From: an uncultured Oscillospiraceae bacterium
GTDB lineage: Bacteria > Bacillota > Clostridia > Oscillospirales > Oscillospiraceae
Length of the DNA: 64,000 nucleotides
Direction: 5' to 3'
Assembly (NCBI GenBank): GCA_934565415.1
Contig: CAKTHQ010000004.1
Location: forward strand, 14,311-78,310
A program made the position numbers and the translations under genes. Shown here in pieces: positions 31,136 through 38,591 of the stretch. The notes beneath the pieces were generated by a model. The model saw nothing but the letters and a program-made list of their open reading frames with translations, searched no databases and was not told where the DNA came from. Every line of letters begins with the position of its first letter. Positions within the stretch are counted from its first letter, which is position 1.

Positions 31136-32268
31136 TTCTCTTTCTTTCTGGGCGCGCCCGTGTACATATAGTAGTCGCACTTAATCATGCCGTTGTAGAG
31201 CTTCCGCTTCTTATCCGCCCGTTTGCCGAAGTAATGCTCAAACTCCGGCTCGGAGGTGATGATATACTTTTTCCAGCCGTCGGCAAATTTCAGGTGCCGC
31301 CCCAGGTCGGCGTACAGCCGCTGGGCGCTCTTCTGCTCCATCATCCGCTGGCCGTAGGGGGGATTGGCAATGAAGATGCCCTCGTCGCAGGGCAGGCTCA
31401 TCTTGGTGGCGTCCCCGTCCCGGAACTCAATCAGGTCTCCCAGCCCAGCCTTCCGGGCATTGGCCATGGAGAGGGACACGCACTTGGGGTCGTTGTCGGA
31501 GCCCAGGATGCGGTAGTTGCCGTGGAATTCCTTATCCTTGGCCTCGGTGCGGACCTGACCCCAGAGCTTGGGGTCCAGCCAGGCAAAGGCCTCGGCGGAG
31601 AACCGGCGGTAGGCCCCGGGGGCCTTGTTCTTGGCGATCATGGCCGCCTCGATGGGAATGGTGCCGCTGCCGCAGAAGCCGTCCCACAGGAACTCCCGGC
31701 CCCGGTACCTGGTCAGCATTACCATAGCAGCCGCCAGCGTCTCCCGCAGGGGGGCATCGTTGCCGTTGGCCCGGTAGCCCCGCTTGTGGAGCCCCGGCCC
31801 GGTGGTATCCAGGTACAGCTGGACCCGGTCGTTCATCAGGGAGAACTGGAGCTGGTACTTTGCCCCGGTCTCCGGCAGCCAGCTGACGCCGTATTTTTCG
31901 CCCAGCCGCCTGGATGCGGCCTTTTTCACAATGGCCTGGCAGTCCGGCACGCTCATAAGCTGGCTGTTCAGGCAGTGGCCCTTCACCGGGAAGCAGCCGT
32001 CCTTGGGGATAAAGTTTTCCAGGGGGGTATTATAAACGCCCTGGAACAGCTCTTCAAAGGTGGCGGCCTTAAAATCCGCCAGCACAATCAGCACCCGCTC
32101 GCCGGTGCGCAGGCATACGTTGGCCTTGGCCAGGGCCAGGCCGTCGCCGGAAAACAGCACCCGGCCGTTTTCCACCCGGACATTCTGCATATCCAGTCTT
32201 CTTAATTCGTCCCCGGCCAGCCCTTCCAGGCCAAACAGGCAGGGTACGGAAAATTCCATTTGATCCAT
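31132..32268 (-). CDS. THUMP-domain 23S rRNA (guanine-N2)-methyltransferase
   Basis: 378 residues. The N-terminal THUMP RNA-binding region (SVPCLFGLEGLAGDELRRLD) is followed by a class I methyltransferase: HKRGYRANGNDAPLRETLAA, LWDGFCGSGTIPIEAAM (SAM site) and IFIANPPYGQRM (NPPY). Architecture matches the RlmL-N/YpsC family. First gene of a two-gene minus-strand unit with the lipid kinase. Confidence 0.93.
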   Translation of the reverse strand: MDQMEFSVPCLFGLEGLAGDELRRLDMQNVRVENGRVLFSGDGLALAKANVCLRTGERVLIVLADFKAATFEELFQGVYNTPLENFIPKDGCFPVKGHCLNSQLMSVPDCQAIVKKAASRRLGEKYGVSWLPETGAKYQLQFSLMNDRVQLYLDTTGPGLHKRGYRANGNDAPLRETLAAAMVMLTRYRGREFLWDGFCGSGTIPIEAAMIAKNKAPGAYRRFSAEAFAWLDPKLWGQVRTEAKDKEFHGNYRILGSDNDPKCVSLSMANARKAGLGDLIEFRDGDATKMSLPCDEGIFIANPPYGQRMMEQKSAQRLYADLGRHLKFADGWKKYIITSEPEFEHYFGKRADKKRKLYNGMIKCDYYMYTGAPRKKEK

Positions 32269-32287
32269 TCTTTTCTCACTTTCTTAT

Positions 32288-32352
32288 TGTCATTGCGAAC
32301 CGGTCCGCAGACTGGTGTGGTGACCGAAGGGAATCCCCTTGCGGGGCAATCC
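32288..32352. repeat. Dispersed TGTCATTGCGA repeat copy
   Basis: Begins TGTCATTGCGAACCGGTCC, followed by AGACTGGTGTGG and a CCCCTTGCGGGG hairpin. It shares its first part with 25550-25586 and 61941-61980. Intergenic, no coding. Confidence 0.65.
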
Positions 32353-32381
32353 CCAAAGGTTTCAAACCGTTTTGTGAATTC

Positions 32382-32927
32382 TCAGGGGATGATCTTACTC
32401 TTCTTCAAATACCGCTCTTCCTCGGAAAAGACGCAGCCGCAGTACTTCTGCATATAAAAGCCCAGCTCCCGGGCCCGCTCCTGACCGGCCCGGAAATAGG
32501 GGCGGAAATCCCGGTACAGGAACTCCACGCCGTACTCCAGGGCCGCCCGCTCCGCCACCTCTTTCATAAGCTCATGCTTCTGATAGGGGCTGATGAACAA
32601 AGAGGAGGTAAAGCTGTCGAAGCCCCCTTCCTTGGCCATCCGGGCCGCCTCAAGCAGCCGGAACTCGTAGCACTTGACGCAGCGGTTTTCAATGTCATCG
32701 GCCACCGCCCGGACAAAGGGCCGCAGGCCGTAGTCGTTGCGCTCCAAAAGGGGCAGGTCGATGGTCTGGGCGTACTCCCGCAGGCAGTTCCGCCGGGCCC
32801 GGTACTCCGTAAAGGGATGGATATTGGGGTTGTACCAGTAGCCGGTCACCTCAAAATGGTCCCCCCGCAGAACATCAATGCACTGATTGGCGCAGGGGGC
32901 ACAGCAGATATGCAAAAGGGTCTTCAT
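32382..32927 (-). CDS. queH: Epoxyqueuosine reductase QueH
   Basis: 181 residues; catalyses the last step of queuosine synthesis at tRNA position 34, replacing QueG in many anaerobes. Metal-cluster cysteines are visible: HICCAPCANQC near the N-terminus, NRCVKCYEFRL in the middle and YMQKYCGCVFSEEERY at the C-terminus. Length and motif order are normal. Confidence 0.94.
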   Translation of the reverse strand: MKTLLHICCAPCANQCIDVLRGDHFEVTGYWYNPNIHPFTEYRARRNCLREYAQTIDLPLLERNDYGLRPFVRAVADDIENRCVKCYEFRLLEAARMAKEGGFDSFTSSLFISPYQKHELMKEVAERAALEYGVEFLYRDFRPYFRAGQERARELGFYMQKYCGCVFSEEERYLKKSKIIP

Positions 32928-33112
32928 ATGCGCCTCCGGGTAAGTATTTGGTATACTATATCATGGATTTTCTTGTAAAGCAATATGATTTGGAAACAAA
33001 TTCGCAAACAGAGGCCGTCCCCTGCCCCTTTCCCGGAAAAATCCCGCCCCGGGAAAATTCCGAATTTTCCGGTTCTCCCCGAAACGCTTCCCATTCTCCG
33101 AAGAAAAAACAC

Positions 33113-33141
33113 TTGCAAACCCGGCACATCTATGTTATAAT
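33113..33141 (+). promoter_or_regulatory. tRNA operon promoter
   Basis: TTGCAA (33113-33118), 17 bp, TATAAT (33136-33141), 24 bp before the tRNA-Gln 5' end. Confidence 0.85.
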
Positions 33142-33164
33142 GCTCAGTGTGCCCGGTCAAATAT

Positions 33165-33239
33165 TGGGATGTCGCCAAGCGGTAAGGCACCAGACTTTGA
33201 CTCTGGCATTCGTCGGTTCAAATCCGGCCATCCCAGCCA
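33165..33239 (+). tRNA. tRNA-Gln (TTG), CCA encoded
   Basis: Acceptor TGGGATG/CATCCCA; anticodon stem CCAGA/TCTGG with loop CTTTGAC (anticodon TTG); T-arm GGTTCAAATCC. CCA at 33237-33239. Confidence 0.95.
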
Positions 33240-33243
33240 ACAT

Positions 33244-33319
33244 GATCCGCTAGCTCAGTTGGCAGAGCAACTGCCTTTTAAGCAGTGGGTCCGGGGTTCG
33301 AATCCCCGGCGGGTCACCA
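33244..33319 (+). tRNA. tRNA-Lys (TTT), CCA encoded; integration target
   Basis: Acceptor GATCCGC/GCGGGTC; anticodon stem ACTGC/GCAGT with loop CTTTTAA (anticodon TTT); T-arm GGGTTCGAATCCC. Its 3' end from 33298 is repeated at 33454-33478, the mark of a tRNA-targeting integrase. Confidence 0.96.
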
Positions 33320-33322
33320 AAT
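33298..33322 (+). repeat. tRNA-Lys att repeat, copy 1 (inside the tRNA)
   Basis: The 25 bp from TCGAATCCCC to CACCAAAT are identical to 33454-33478. Covers the T-arm 3' half, acceptor and CCA. Confidence 0.85.
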
Positions 33323-33323
33323 G

Positions 33324-33358
33324 AAAAGAGGCCATCGCCATCGGCGGTGGTCTCTTTT
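33324..33358 (+). terminator. Terminator after the tRNA pair
   Basis: AAAAGAG plus CCATCGCC pairs with GGCGGTGG plus CTCTTTT just after the tRNA-Lys CCA. Confidence 0.8.
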
Positions 33359-33453
33359 CGTTCAGGCGGTATGGGGGATTCGAACCCATTCAATCAAGCT
33401 GCCGGCGGCAGCTTGGATGCCCCCGGCTCGACGGGGGCATCTCCATAATTTCC

Positions 33454-33478
33454 TCGAATCCCCGGCGGGTCACCAAAT
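33454..33478 (+). repeat. tRNA-Lys att repeat, copy 2
   Basis: Exact 25-bp copy of the tRNA-Lys 3' end, 156 bp from copy 1 and 105 bp before the tyrosine integrase. It also overlaps a perfect 15-bp hairpin (33475-33489 with 33496-33510, arm AAATCCCCTAGAAGC). Confidence 0.85.
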
Positions 33479-33533
33479 CCCCTAGAAGCTCTAGCGCTTC
33501 TAGGGGATTTTGCATACTCTGATTTCTATTACT

Positions 33534-33578
33534 AGACCCACTGCCCGAACCTCAATTTCTGAGAAAGGCAGTGGGTCT
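33534..33578 (+). repeat. Inverted repeat directly before the integrase start
   Basis: AGACCCACTGCC (33534-33545) and GGCAGTGGGTCT (33567-33578) are perfect 12-bp arms. The right arm ends 5 bp before the integrase ATG, where a ribosome-binding site should be, so folding of the mRNA would affect translation. Confidence 0.7.
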
Positions 33579-33583
33579 AATTT

Positions 33584-34516
33584 ATGGCAAAAATGCGGAT
33601 TCAAATGACGCAAAAAAGTTGGAAGATTGAAGAGGCGTTTCCTCGCTTCGTGAAAGCGCAAGCGGCAAAGGGGGTGACGGATAAGACGATTCTTACTTAC
33701 AACCGACACTTCCATGCTCTGAGCTACCACCTGGACATGACGAAGACTTTTGACGAACTGACGAAGGACGATCTGGATTCCATGCTTGTTTCCCTGCGCA
33801 AAAGCGGGGTATCTCCCAATACAATCAGCAGCTATGCAAGAGTATTCCGCACATTCCTGAAATGGTGCAGAGGAGAGGGCTACACGGATTTAAGTCTTCC
33901 CAATATTCAGGACAAGGAAACCGTAAAAGGGTCTTACACAGGCGAAGAACTGATCGCCCTTTTGAAAAAGCCCGCAAAGGACTGCGATTTCTGCGAATTC
34001 CGGAATTGGGTGATTGTAAACTTCCTAATAAATTCCGGCTGCCGTGCTGGAACCATCCGCAGTATTCAAAACAGAGATGTTTCTTTGGCAGATAAACGGG
34101 CCATCTACAGCCACACCAAAACAGGAAAATTGCAATCGGTTCCGCTGTGCAGCCAAATGGTAAAGATTCTATCGGAATATATGGTCATTCGTGGCGGCGC
34201 ACCTGAAGACTATTTGTTTTGCACGGTCTACGGGGAAATGATGTCTGAAAACGCTTTGGCTTGCGCAATCAAGAAATATAATCATCGTCGGGGCGTTTCC
34301 CGAACAAGCATCCACCTGTTCCGCCACACCTTTGCCCGAAAGTACCTTGTGGATTGCGGCGGGGATGCCTTTATGCTCCAAAAGCTGCTTGGTCACAGCA
34401 CCCTTGCCATGACGAAACACTATTGCGCTATCTACGATACGGATTTAACAGATAGCTACGACACCCTTTCCCCATTGGCGCAGTTCACAAAGGAGAAGCA
34501 GCGCATCCGGAAATAA
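33584..34516 (+). CDS. Tyrosine recombinase (integrase)
   Basis: 310 residues. N-terminal SAM-like core-binding domain (ITLTYNRHFHAL-type region, GVSPNTISSYARVFRTFLKW) and a catalytic domain with SGCRAGTIRSI (Arg I), HLFRHTFARKYL (HxxR), KLLGHSTLAMTKHY (His/Trp-position His and Tyr). All catalytic residues are present. It sits next to the duplicated tRNA-Lys end, so it is the likely enzyme of the 33.3-41.2 kb island. No clear RBS; the start lies behind an inverted repeat. Confidence 0.93.
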   Translation: MAKMRIQMTQKSWKIEEAFPRFVKAQAAKGVTDKTILTYNRHFHALSYHLDMTKTFDELTKDDLDSMLVSLRKSGVSPNTISSYARVFRTFLKWCRGEGYTDLSLPNIQDKETVKGSYTGEELIALLKKPAKDCDFCEFRNWVIVNFLINSGCRAGTIRSIQNRDVSLADKRAIYSHTKTGKLQSVPLCSQMVKILSEYMVIRGGAPEDYLFCTVYGEMMSENALACAIKKYNHRRGVSRTSIHLFRHTFARKYLVDCGGDAFMLQKLLGHSTLAMTKHYCAIYDTDLTDSYDTLSPLAQFTKEKQRIRK

Positions 34517-34531
34517 ACCAGAAGAAAACAT

Positions 34532-34569
34532 AAAAGGAGTAAGAAGCATTCACGTTTCTTACTCCTTTT
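34532..34569. terminator. Bidirectional terminator between integrase and rloB
   Basis: AAAAGGAGTAAGAA (34532-34545) pairs with TTCTTACTCCTTTT (34556-34569), with A- and T-runs on either side. Confidence 0.88.
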
Positions 34570-34577
34570 TAACATCT

Positions 34578-35264
34578 TTACTTTAACAATTCGGCAATAT
34601 ACGGTTTTAATTCAAGGATCAAATGATGAACCATTGTACAAGGATCACGCTGGGATGCTTTCATTGTATCGTCATAAGACTGTTCAATCCGTGTTGCATT
34701 ATTCACTGCTGTTTTTAAACTACCGTGTGTAATCGCAAGGTTAAATACATCGGGATCGTTCTTTTTATAACCATTTTTACTAATTCCCCAGCTTTTAAAA
34801 ATTTCACTCAGCTTTCTCGTCAAGTCATCTCTGTGCAAAGCTGAATCAGAATAGTTAAAATGAAGATATATCCAATATTCAAAAGACTGATTACTCCATG
34901 CAACCCTAAAACCATATTTTTCTGCTAATTCAATTGCCTCGTCGAAGTCCTGAAAATCATCTTTATCAAACACCACCCATACTTGGCTATATACAATATT
35001 AGCATTGCGTACAATCTTCGCAGTCTCTTGCACAAGACTTATGGTGCATTTTCCCTCCCCCTGAGCTGTTATTGTTGGTTTTTCAATATCGATGCTCTGA
35101 CCATATTTATCGTTAATGTATTTGGCAAGTCCTTCAAAATATAACGGTTCTGTTTTCTTTCCTTCAGAAACAATCAAAAAGGAATTAGGTTTTGGAGTGA
35201 GTAATTCTCTCTTACGTTCTTGTAATTTTGCTCGTTTCTTTTTAAACAAGTCATCAGTACCCAT
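34578..35264 (-). CDS. RloB-like TOPRIM protein (AbiLii-type)
   Basis: 228 residues. SFLIVSEGKKTEPLYFEGLA holds the TOPRIM-type Glu, and QVWVVFDKDDFQDFDEAIEL the DxD pair, followed by RVAWSNQSFEYWIYLHF. This matches RloB, the nuclease-like partner of RloA ATPases. AbiLi/AbiLii of lactococci and PARIS AriA/AriB share this ATPase-plus-TOPRIM layout and act in abortive phage defence. It lies 2 bp from rloA, certainly co-transcribed. Confidence 0.85.
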   Translation of the reverse strand: MGTDDLFKKKRAKLQERKRELLTPKPNSFLIVSEGKKTEPLYFEGLAKYINDKYGQSIDIEKPTITAQGEGKCTISLVQETAKIVRNANIVYSQVWVVFDKDDFQDFDEAIELAEKYGFRVAWSNQSFEYWIYLHFNYSDSALHRDDLTRKLSEIFKSWGISKNGYKKNDPDVFNLAITHGSLKTAVNNATRIEQSYDDTMKASQRDPCTMVHHLILELKPYIAELLK

Positions 35265-35266
35265 TC

Positions 35267-36472
35267 TTACCCCTCCTTAAAAGAGAACTGTTTAAGAATA
35301 GGGATACCGCCATACACACCACCTAGGTAATCTTTGCCAAACGATTTGTCATTTCTTACTTTAAATTCCGCAAGGGAATAAAGAGAAGACCGCCCTGCCT
35401 CATCTTTGCTCGTAAACCAGATCTGATCTCTTCTCATAAATTGCTTGTCAAGCAATGTAGTGTCGTGAGTAGTATAAATCAGTTGTCCATGATCGCTTTC
35501 TTCGTAGAATAACGTGATAAGGTACTTCTGTAGAAGTGGATGAAGTTGACTGTTAAACTCATCAATCATCAAGCCTTTATTGTTTAGGGCAGCAATTCGG
35601 ATAAAAGAATAGATTGCAATTGCACGTCTTGTTCCATCAGATTCAATCTCCAGTGGAAAGTTATACAGCTTTCCATTCTCTCCAACATGATATGTTGTTA
35701 CAACAGTCTTCCCTTTATTTTTCTCTACGGAAATATCTCTAATTCCAACATCAATTGCTTTCAAAAACGATAACAGGCGTGGCTTTTCTTCCTCATTGAA
35801 ATCTTTTTCAAAGTAACGATTAAGCATAATCTCAGCTTGACCTTCACATGAAAATGATAACGGCAGAATGTCGGAAATACAATAAATCGTATCAGTAAAT
35901 ACATGACTTCTTAATTTTAAGCTACTGAGAAAAGATAGAACCAGCACATCGGAATCAATGTCATCCAAGTATTTTTCACAAGCTTTTTTTACAGATGCAC
36001 CAAATTCAATTTTTTCAGGACTTCTTTCAAGAATTCGACTCTGGCGACCTGATGGGAGTGATTTTTTATACAGCCATTCGTATTTAATACAAGTATCATT
36101 ATAAATGAAACCGTATCTATACTCGTTATCCTCAAGATGATACACTGCTTCAAATTCTGTGTCTGCTTCATAAGATTCTTCATCAAAAAAGAAAGGGTAA
36201 TGATATTGCGCAAGAATAGACTCTTCTTTGTCTTTGTTATTCTTATGAAAAGAATCCTGAACAATTTTCAAAAAGTATCTATATGCGTCAACGAAACTAG
36301 ATTTTCCGCTGGCATTAGCACCGTAGATTGCTACAACTTTTAGGAATGAATTTCCATCTTTTCTTGTAATCAGATTATATGGATGTTCTTTATAGGAGCT
36401 AACTGCTCGCATATCAAAAATTGTTTCATCTTTAAATGGACCATAATTTTTAAATCTAAACATCACTAACAT
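35267..36472 (-). CDS. RloA-like AAA ATPase (AbiLi-type)
   Basis: 401 residues of the ABC/SMC-like AAA_15 family: MFRFKNYGPFKDETIFDM, IYGANASGKSSFVDAY (Walker A, about 50-65), a central divergent region, GLMIDEFNSQLHPLLQ (Walker B) and LIYTTHDTTLLD (switch His). Start chosen at the ATG behind GGAGGAGG (36472). Paired with RloB, it probably senses infection and licenses the TOPRIM nuclease; the trigger is unknown. Confidence 0.87.
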   Translation of the reverse strand: MLVMFRFKNYGPFKDETIFDMRAVSSYKEHPYNLITRKDGNSFLKVVAIYGANASGKSSFVDAYRYFLKIVQDSFHKNNKDKEESILAQYHYPFFFDEESYEADTEFEAVYHLEDNEYRYGFIYNDTCIKYEWLYKKSLPSGRQSRILERSPEKIEFGASVKKACEKYLDDIDSDVLVLSFLSSLKLRSHVFTDTIYCISDILPLSFSCEGQAEIMLNRYFEKDFNEEEKPRLLSFLKAIDVGIRDISVEKNKGKTVVTTYHVGENGKLYNFPLEIESDGTRRAIAIYSFIRIAALNNKGLMIDEFNSQLHPLLQKYLITLFYEESDHGQLIYTTHDTTLLDKQFMRRDQIWFTSKDEAGRSSLYSLAEFKVRNDKSFGKDYLGGVYGGIPILKQFSFKEG

Positions 36473-36583
36473 AAGGCAATACCTCCTCCGACTTATTATA
36501 AACACATTATAGATCATTAGTCAATCAATTTCGTGACTTTTTCTCAAATATAGCCTCAAAATATATCGATTCCGCATAAGCAA

Positions 36584-36617
36584 AAATGTCAGAGGTGTTT
36601 CCAATCCTCTGACATTT
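36584..36617 (-). terminator. Terminator of the WYL gene
   Basis: Perfect 12-bp stem AAATGTCAGAGG/CCTCTGACATTT with flanking A/T runs, between the WYL stop and the rloA promoter region. Confidence 0.85.
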
Positions 36618-36621
36618 CTAT

Positions 36622-37803
36622 TCAGTACATCTCTCTCACGCCATCCAGATAACTTTTGAATTGTACCACAGCATCATCAGGGTATAATAGCTTTGCTTTG
36701 TTGCCAAAACCTAAAATCCAGCCGAAAAACTGGTCACTGATTTCTACCTTTGCGGTTACGCCGAAGTGGGTATCGTCTACTCTGGCATACTGGACATCCT
36801 TTGTGCCGAAACGGTCAACCACCGCATCCAGAAGCGGATTGATGAAACGAATCTCTACAAGGCGCTGTTCGCCGCCGTACATGGAGAAGACCCGCTTGGT
36901 GTATGTTTTCAGGTCGATTTGCTTGAACGCCTCTTCGCCGTCCCTTGGCTCTCCTGTAAAGCGAATGTCCTTCATGCGGTCAACTCGATAGGTTCTCATA
37001 TCCTGGGCGTAATCATCGAAAGCCAGAAGGTAATAGTTACCGTCGTTGATAAGCAGCTGGAACGGGCTGATCGTATATCTGGCTCCGTGGCGGCGTTCCA
37101 CTTGCTTGCTCATATCACTGACGGAATACTTCAGGTATTTGAAGGTGATCTTCTCCGGCGTGTGGGGTTCGCCGTCCAGGTGGCGGCTCATAGCATCGTT
37201 GATGGCAGCGATATTGTTCATAACGCTTTTGTTGTCTGTTTTCACACGGTCAGTCAGAAATGCGTTGTGGCGGATTTTCTCCGCCTGTTCCTCGCTGACA
37301 AAATCGCAGATTACATTTACCAGGCGCTTGGCCTGTCCTTCCGCAATGAATTTGGCAGCATAAACGCATTCCGCCAAAAGCCGCATATCGGAAACCTCAA
37401 ACTTCCGCTGCCGCACATAAAAGCCCTTCTTGTTCTTATCGTATAGGACAGTTTTCAGTTCATTCAGTTCTTCTTCATCGCCTGACTCTTCCGCTTCGGC
37501 AAACATCCTGTCCGCTTCGTCCAAATCTATGTCCTCTTGGAGCATAAGCATAATGCGGTTGATGTCCTCAATGTCCCGATAAATGGAGCGGCGTTCCGCA
37601 GAAATGCCACAGTCTTCAAGGTAGCCGATGATGTCATAGGCGGATTTGGTGTTGTTTTCATCGGAGTATTTTAGGAGATACTCTAAAACGACATAGGGCT
37701 TCAGCTTTTGGTTGGTCTGCTTGCCGTGCTTGGCAACAACTTTTCCCTTCAAACCTTTGTCAGCTTTTCGAGTTACTTTCTTGTAGACAATTTCATCAGC
37801 CAT
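36622..37803 (-). CDS. WYL-domain transcriptional regulator
   Basis: 393 residues. N-terminal winged helix (LKPYVVLEYLLKYSDENNTK; ISAERRSIYRDIEDINRI), WYL domain (ARYTISPFQLLINDGNYYLL and TYRVDRMKDIRF) and a C-terminal WCX region. WYL proteins such as BrxR and CapW repress defence loci and sense nucleic acid or nucleotide ligands. Start ATG 37803 has AAAGGAG upstream. A palindrome lies just downstream of its own -10 and a shared half-site lies at the same place in the R-M promoter at 38554, so it likely represses both. Confidence 0.92.
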   Translation of the reverse strand: MADEIVYKKVTRKADKGLKGKVVAKHGKQTNQKLKPYVVLEYLLKYSDENNTKSAYDIIGYLEDCGISAERRSIYRDIEDINRIMLMLQEDIDLDEADRMFAEAEESGDEEELNELKTVLYDKNKKGFYVRQRKFEVSDMRLLAECVYAAKFIAEGQAKRLVNVICDFVSEEQAEKIRHNAFLTDRVKTDNKSVMNNIAAINDAMSRHLDGEPHTPEKITFKYLKYSVSDMSKQVERRHGARYTISPFQLLINDGNYYLLAFDDYAQDMRTYRVDRMKDIRFTGEPRDGEEAFKQIDLKTYTKRVFSMYGGEQRLVEIRFINPLLDAVVDRFGTKDVQYARVDDTHFGVTAKVEISDQFFGWILGFGNKAKLLYPDDAVVQFKSYLDGVREMY

Positions 37804-37817
37804 GAGTACCACTCCTT

Positions 37818-37842
37818 TGAAAGTGTACTTTCAAGTAGTATA
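37818..37842 (-). promoter_or_regulatory. WYL promoter -10 and palindromic operator
   Basis: On the minus strand TATACT (37837-37842) is followed 3 bp later by the palindrome TGAAAGT-AC-ACTTTCA (37818-37833), covering the start site. The -35 (TTTTCT) is poor. Confidence 0.65.
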
Positions 37843-37883
37843 GAATACCAACAGGAAAGAGAAAAGCATTGTTTTGGGAAGAA

Positions 37884-38426
37884 TTAAAACAAAATATGTA
37901 CACTTTCAGCCCACCCAACCATGTGCATAAATTCAGATTCCGGGTTCATTTTCTCATTTCCTGTAATGAATTTGTACAATTCTTTTTCCAAAACATATAA
38001 ACCAGCCAAGGCAAATAACACATTTTCTAGGTTGCCATTTTTATAATTGGTAATTCTTGAATGTTTTACGCCATTATATGCTGACCACCATTGTATTAAT
38101 GTATTTTCGGTCAAGTCTTTGAATGGCTGGATTTCTACTCCGAAGTAATCAACATGAACACGACGGTTCACCAAATCCGGGCAATTACGACGGTGATCTA
38201 CACAGTAGTTTCCCATGTTTTTATACTTTTCTCCAGGATAGCCACAAATTTCCTTGAAGATAACATCTATTTCAGAGCAAATTGTCTGCAAATATGACAG
38301 AAGTTCGCATGAATAACAGGCATAGTTATCACAATCAAATTCAATGTAGTTTTTTAGTTTCAAAAACCTTTCTTCAAGAAGTATGTAATAAGACCAGTAG
38401 TTTTTATTAAATTCTAATTCTGTCAT
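37884..38426 (-). CDS. Hypothetical HEPN-like protein, 180 aa
   Basis: Helical protein (YWSYYILLEERFLKLKNYIE; CELLSYLQTICSEIDVIFKE) with WWSAYNGVKHSRITNY followed by a long helix (NLENVLFALAGLYVLEKELY). The NxxKHxR pattern and helical layout resemble HEPN-type proteins, but the canonical RxxxxH is not clear. RBS AAAGGGG. It lies between the WYL gene and the divergent R-M gene. Confidence 0.7.
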   Translation of the reverse strand: MTELEFNKNYWSYYILLEERFLKLKNYIEFDCDNYACYSCELLSYLQTICSEIDVIFKEICGYPGEKYKNMGNYCVDHRRNCPDLVNRRVHVDYFGVEIQPFKDLTENTLIQWWSAYNGVKHSRITNYKNGNLENVLFALAGLYVLEKELYKFITGNEKMNPESEFMHMVGWAESVHILF

Positions 38427-38530
38427 GGCAATATCCCCTTTGATGTATCTATTGTGTGGCTATTATAACAGCATTTTCTAAATAATAACAGGAAATATTG
38501 TAATTAATTTTCAAAATCTTTTTTTCACTA

Positions 38531-38571
38531 TTCCAAATTCGTCATAAATGTACTATAATTACTGTACTTTC
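38531..38571 (+). promoter_or_regulatory. Promoter of the fused R-M gene with WYL-type half-site
   Basis: TTCCAA (38531-38536), 17 bp, TATAAT (38554-38559), then TGTACTTTC (38563-38571). The last 9-mer is identical to 37824-37832 in the WYL operator and lies the same distance past the -10. Confidence 0.65.
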
Positions 38572-38591
38572 GAGAAATAGAGGTGGCGAGA

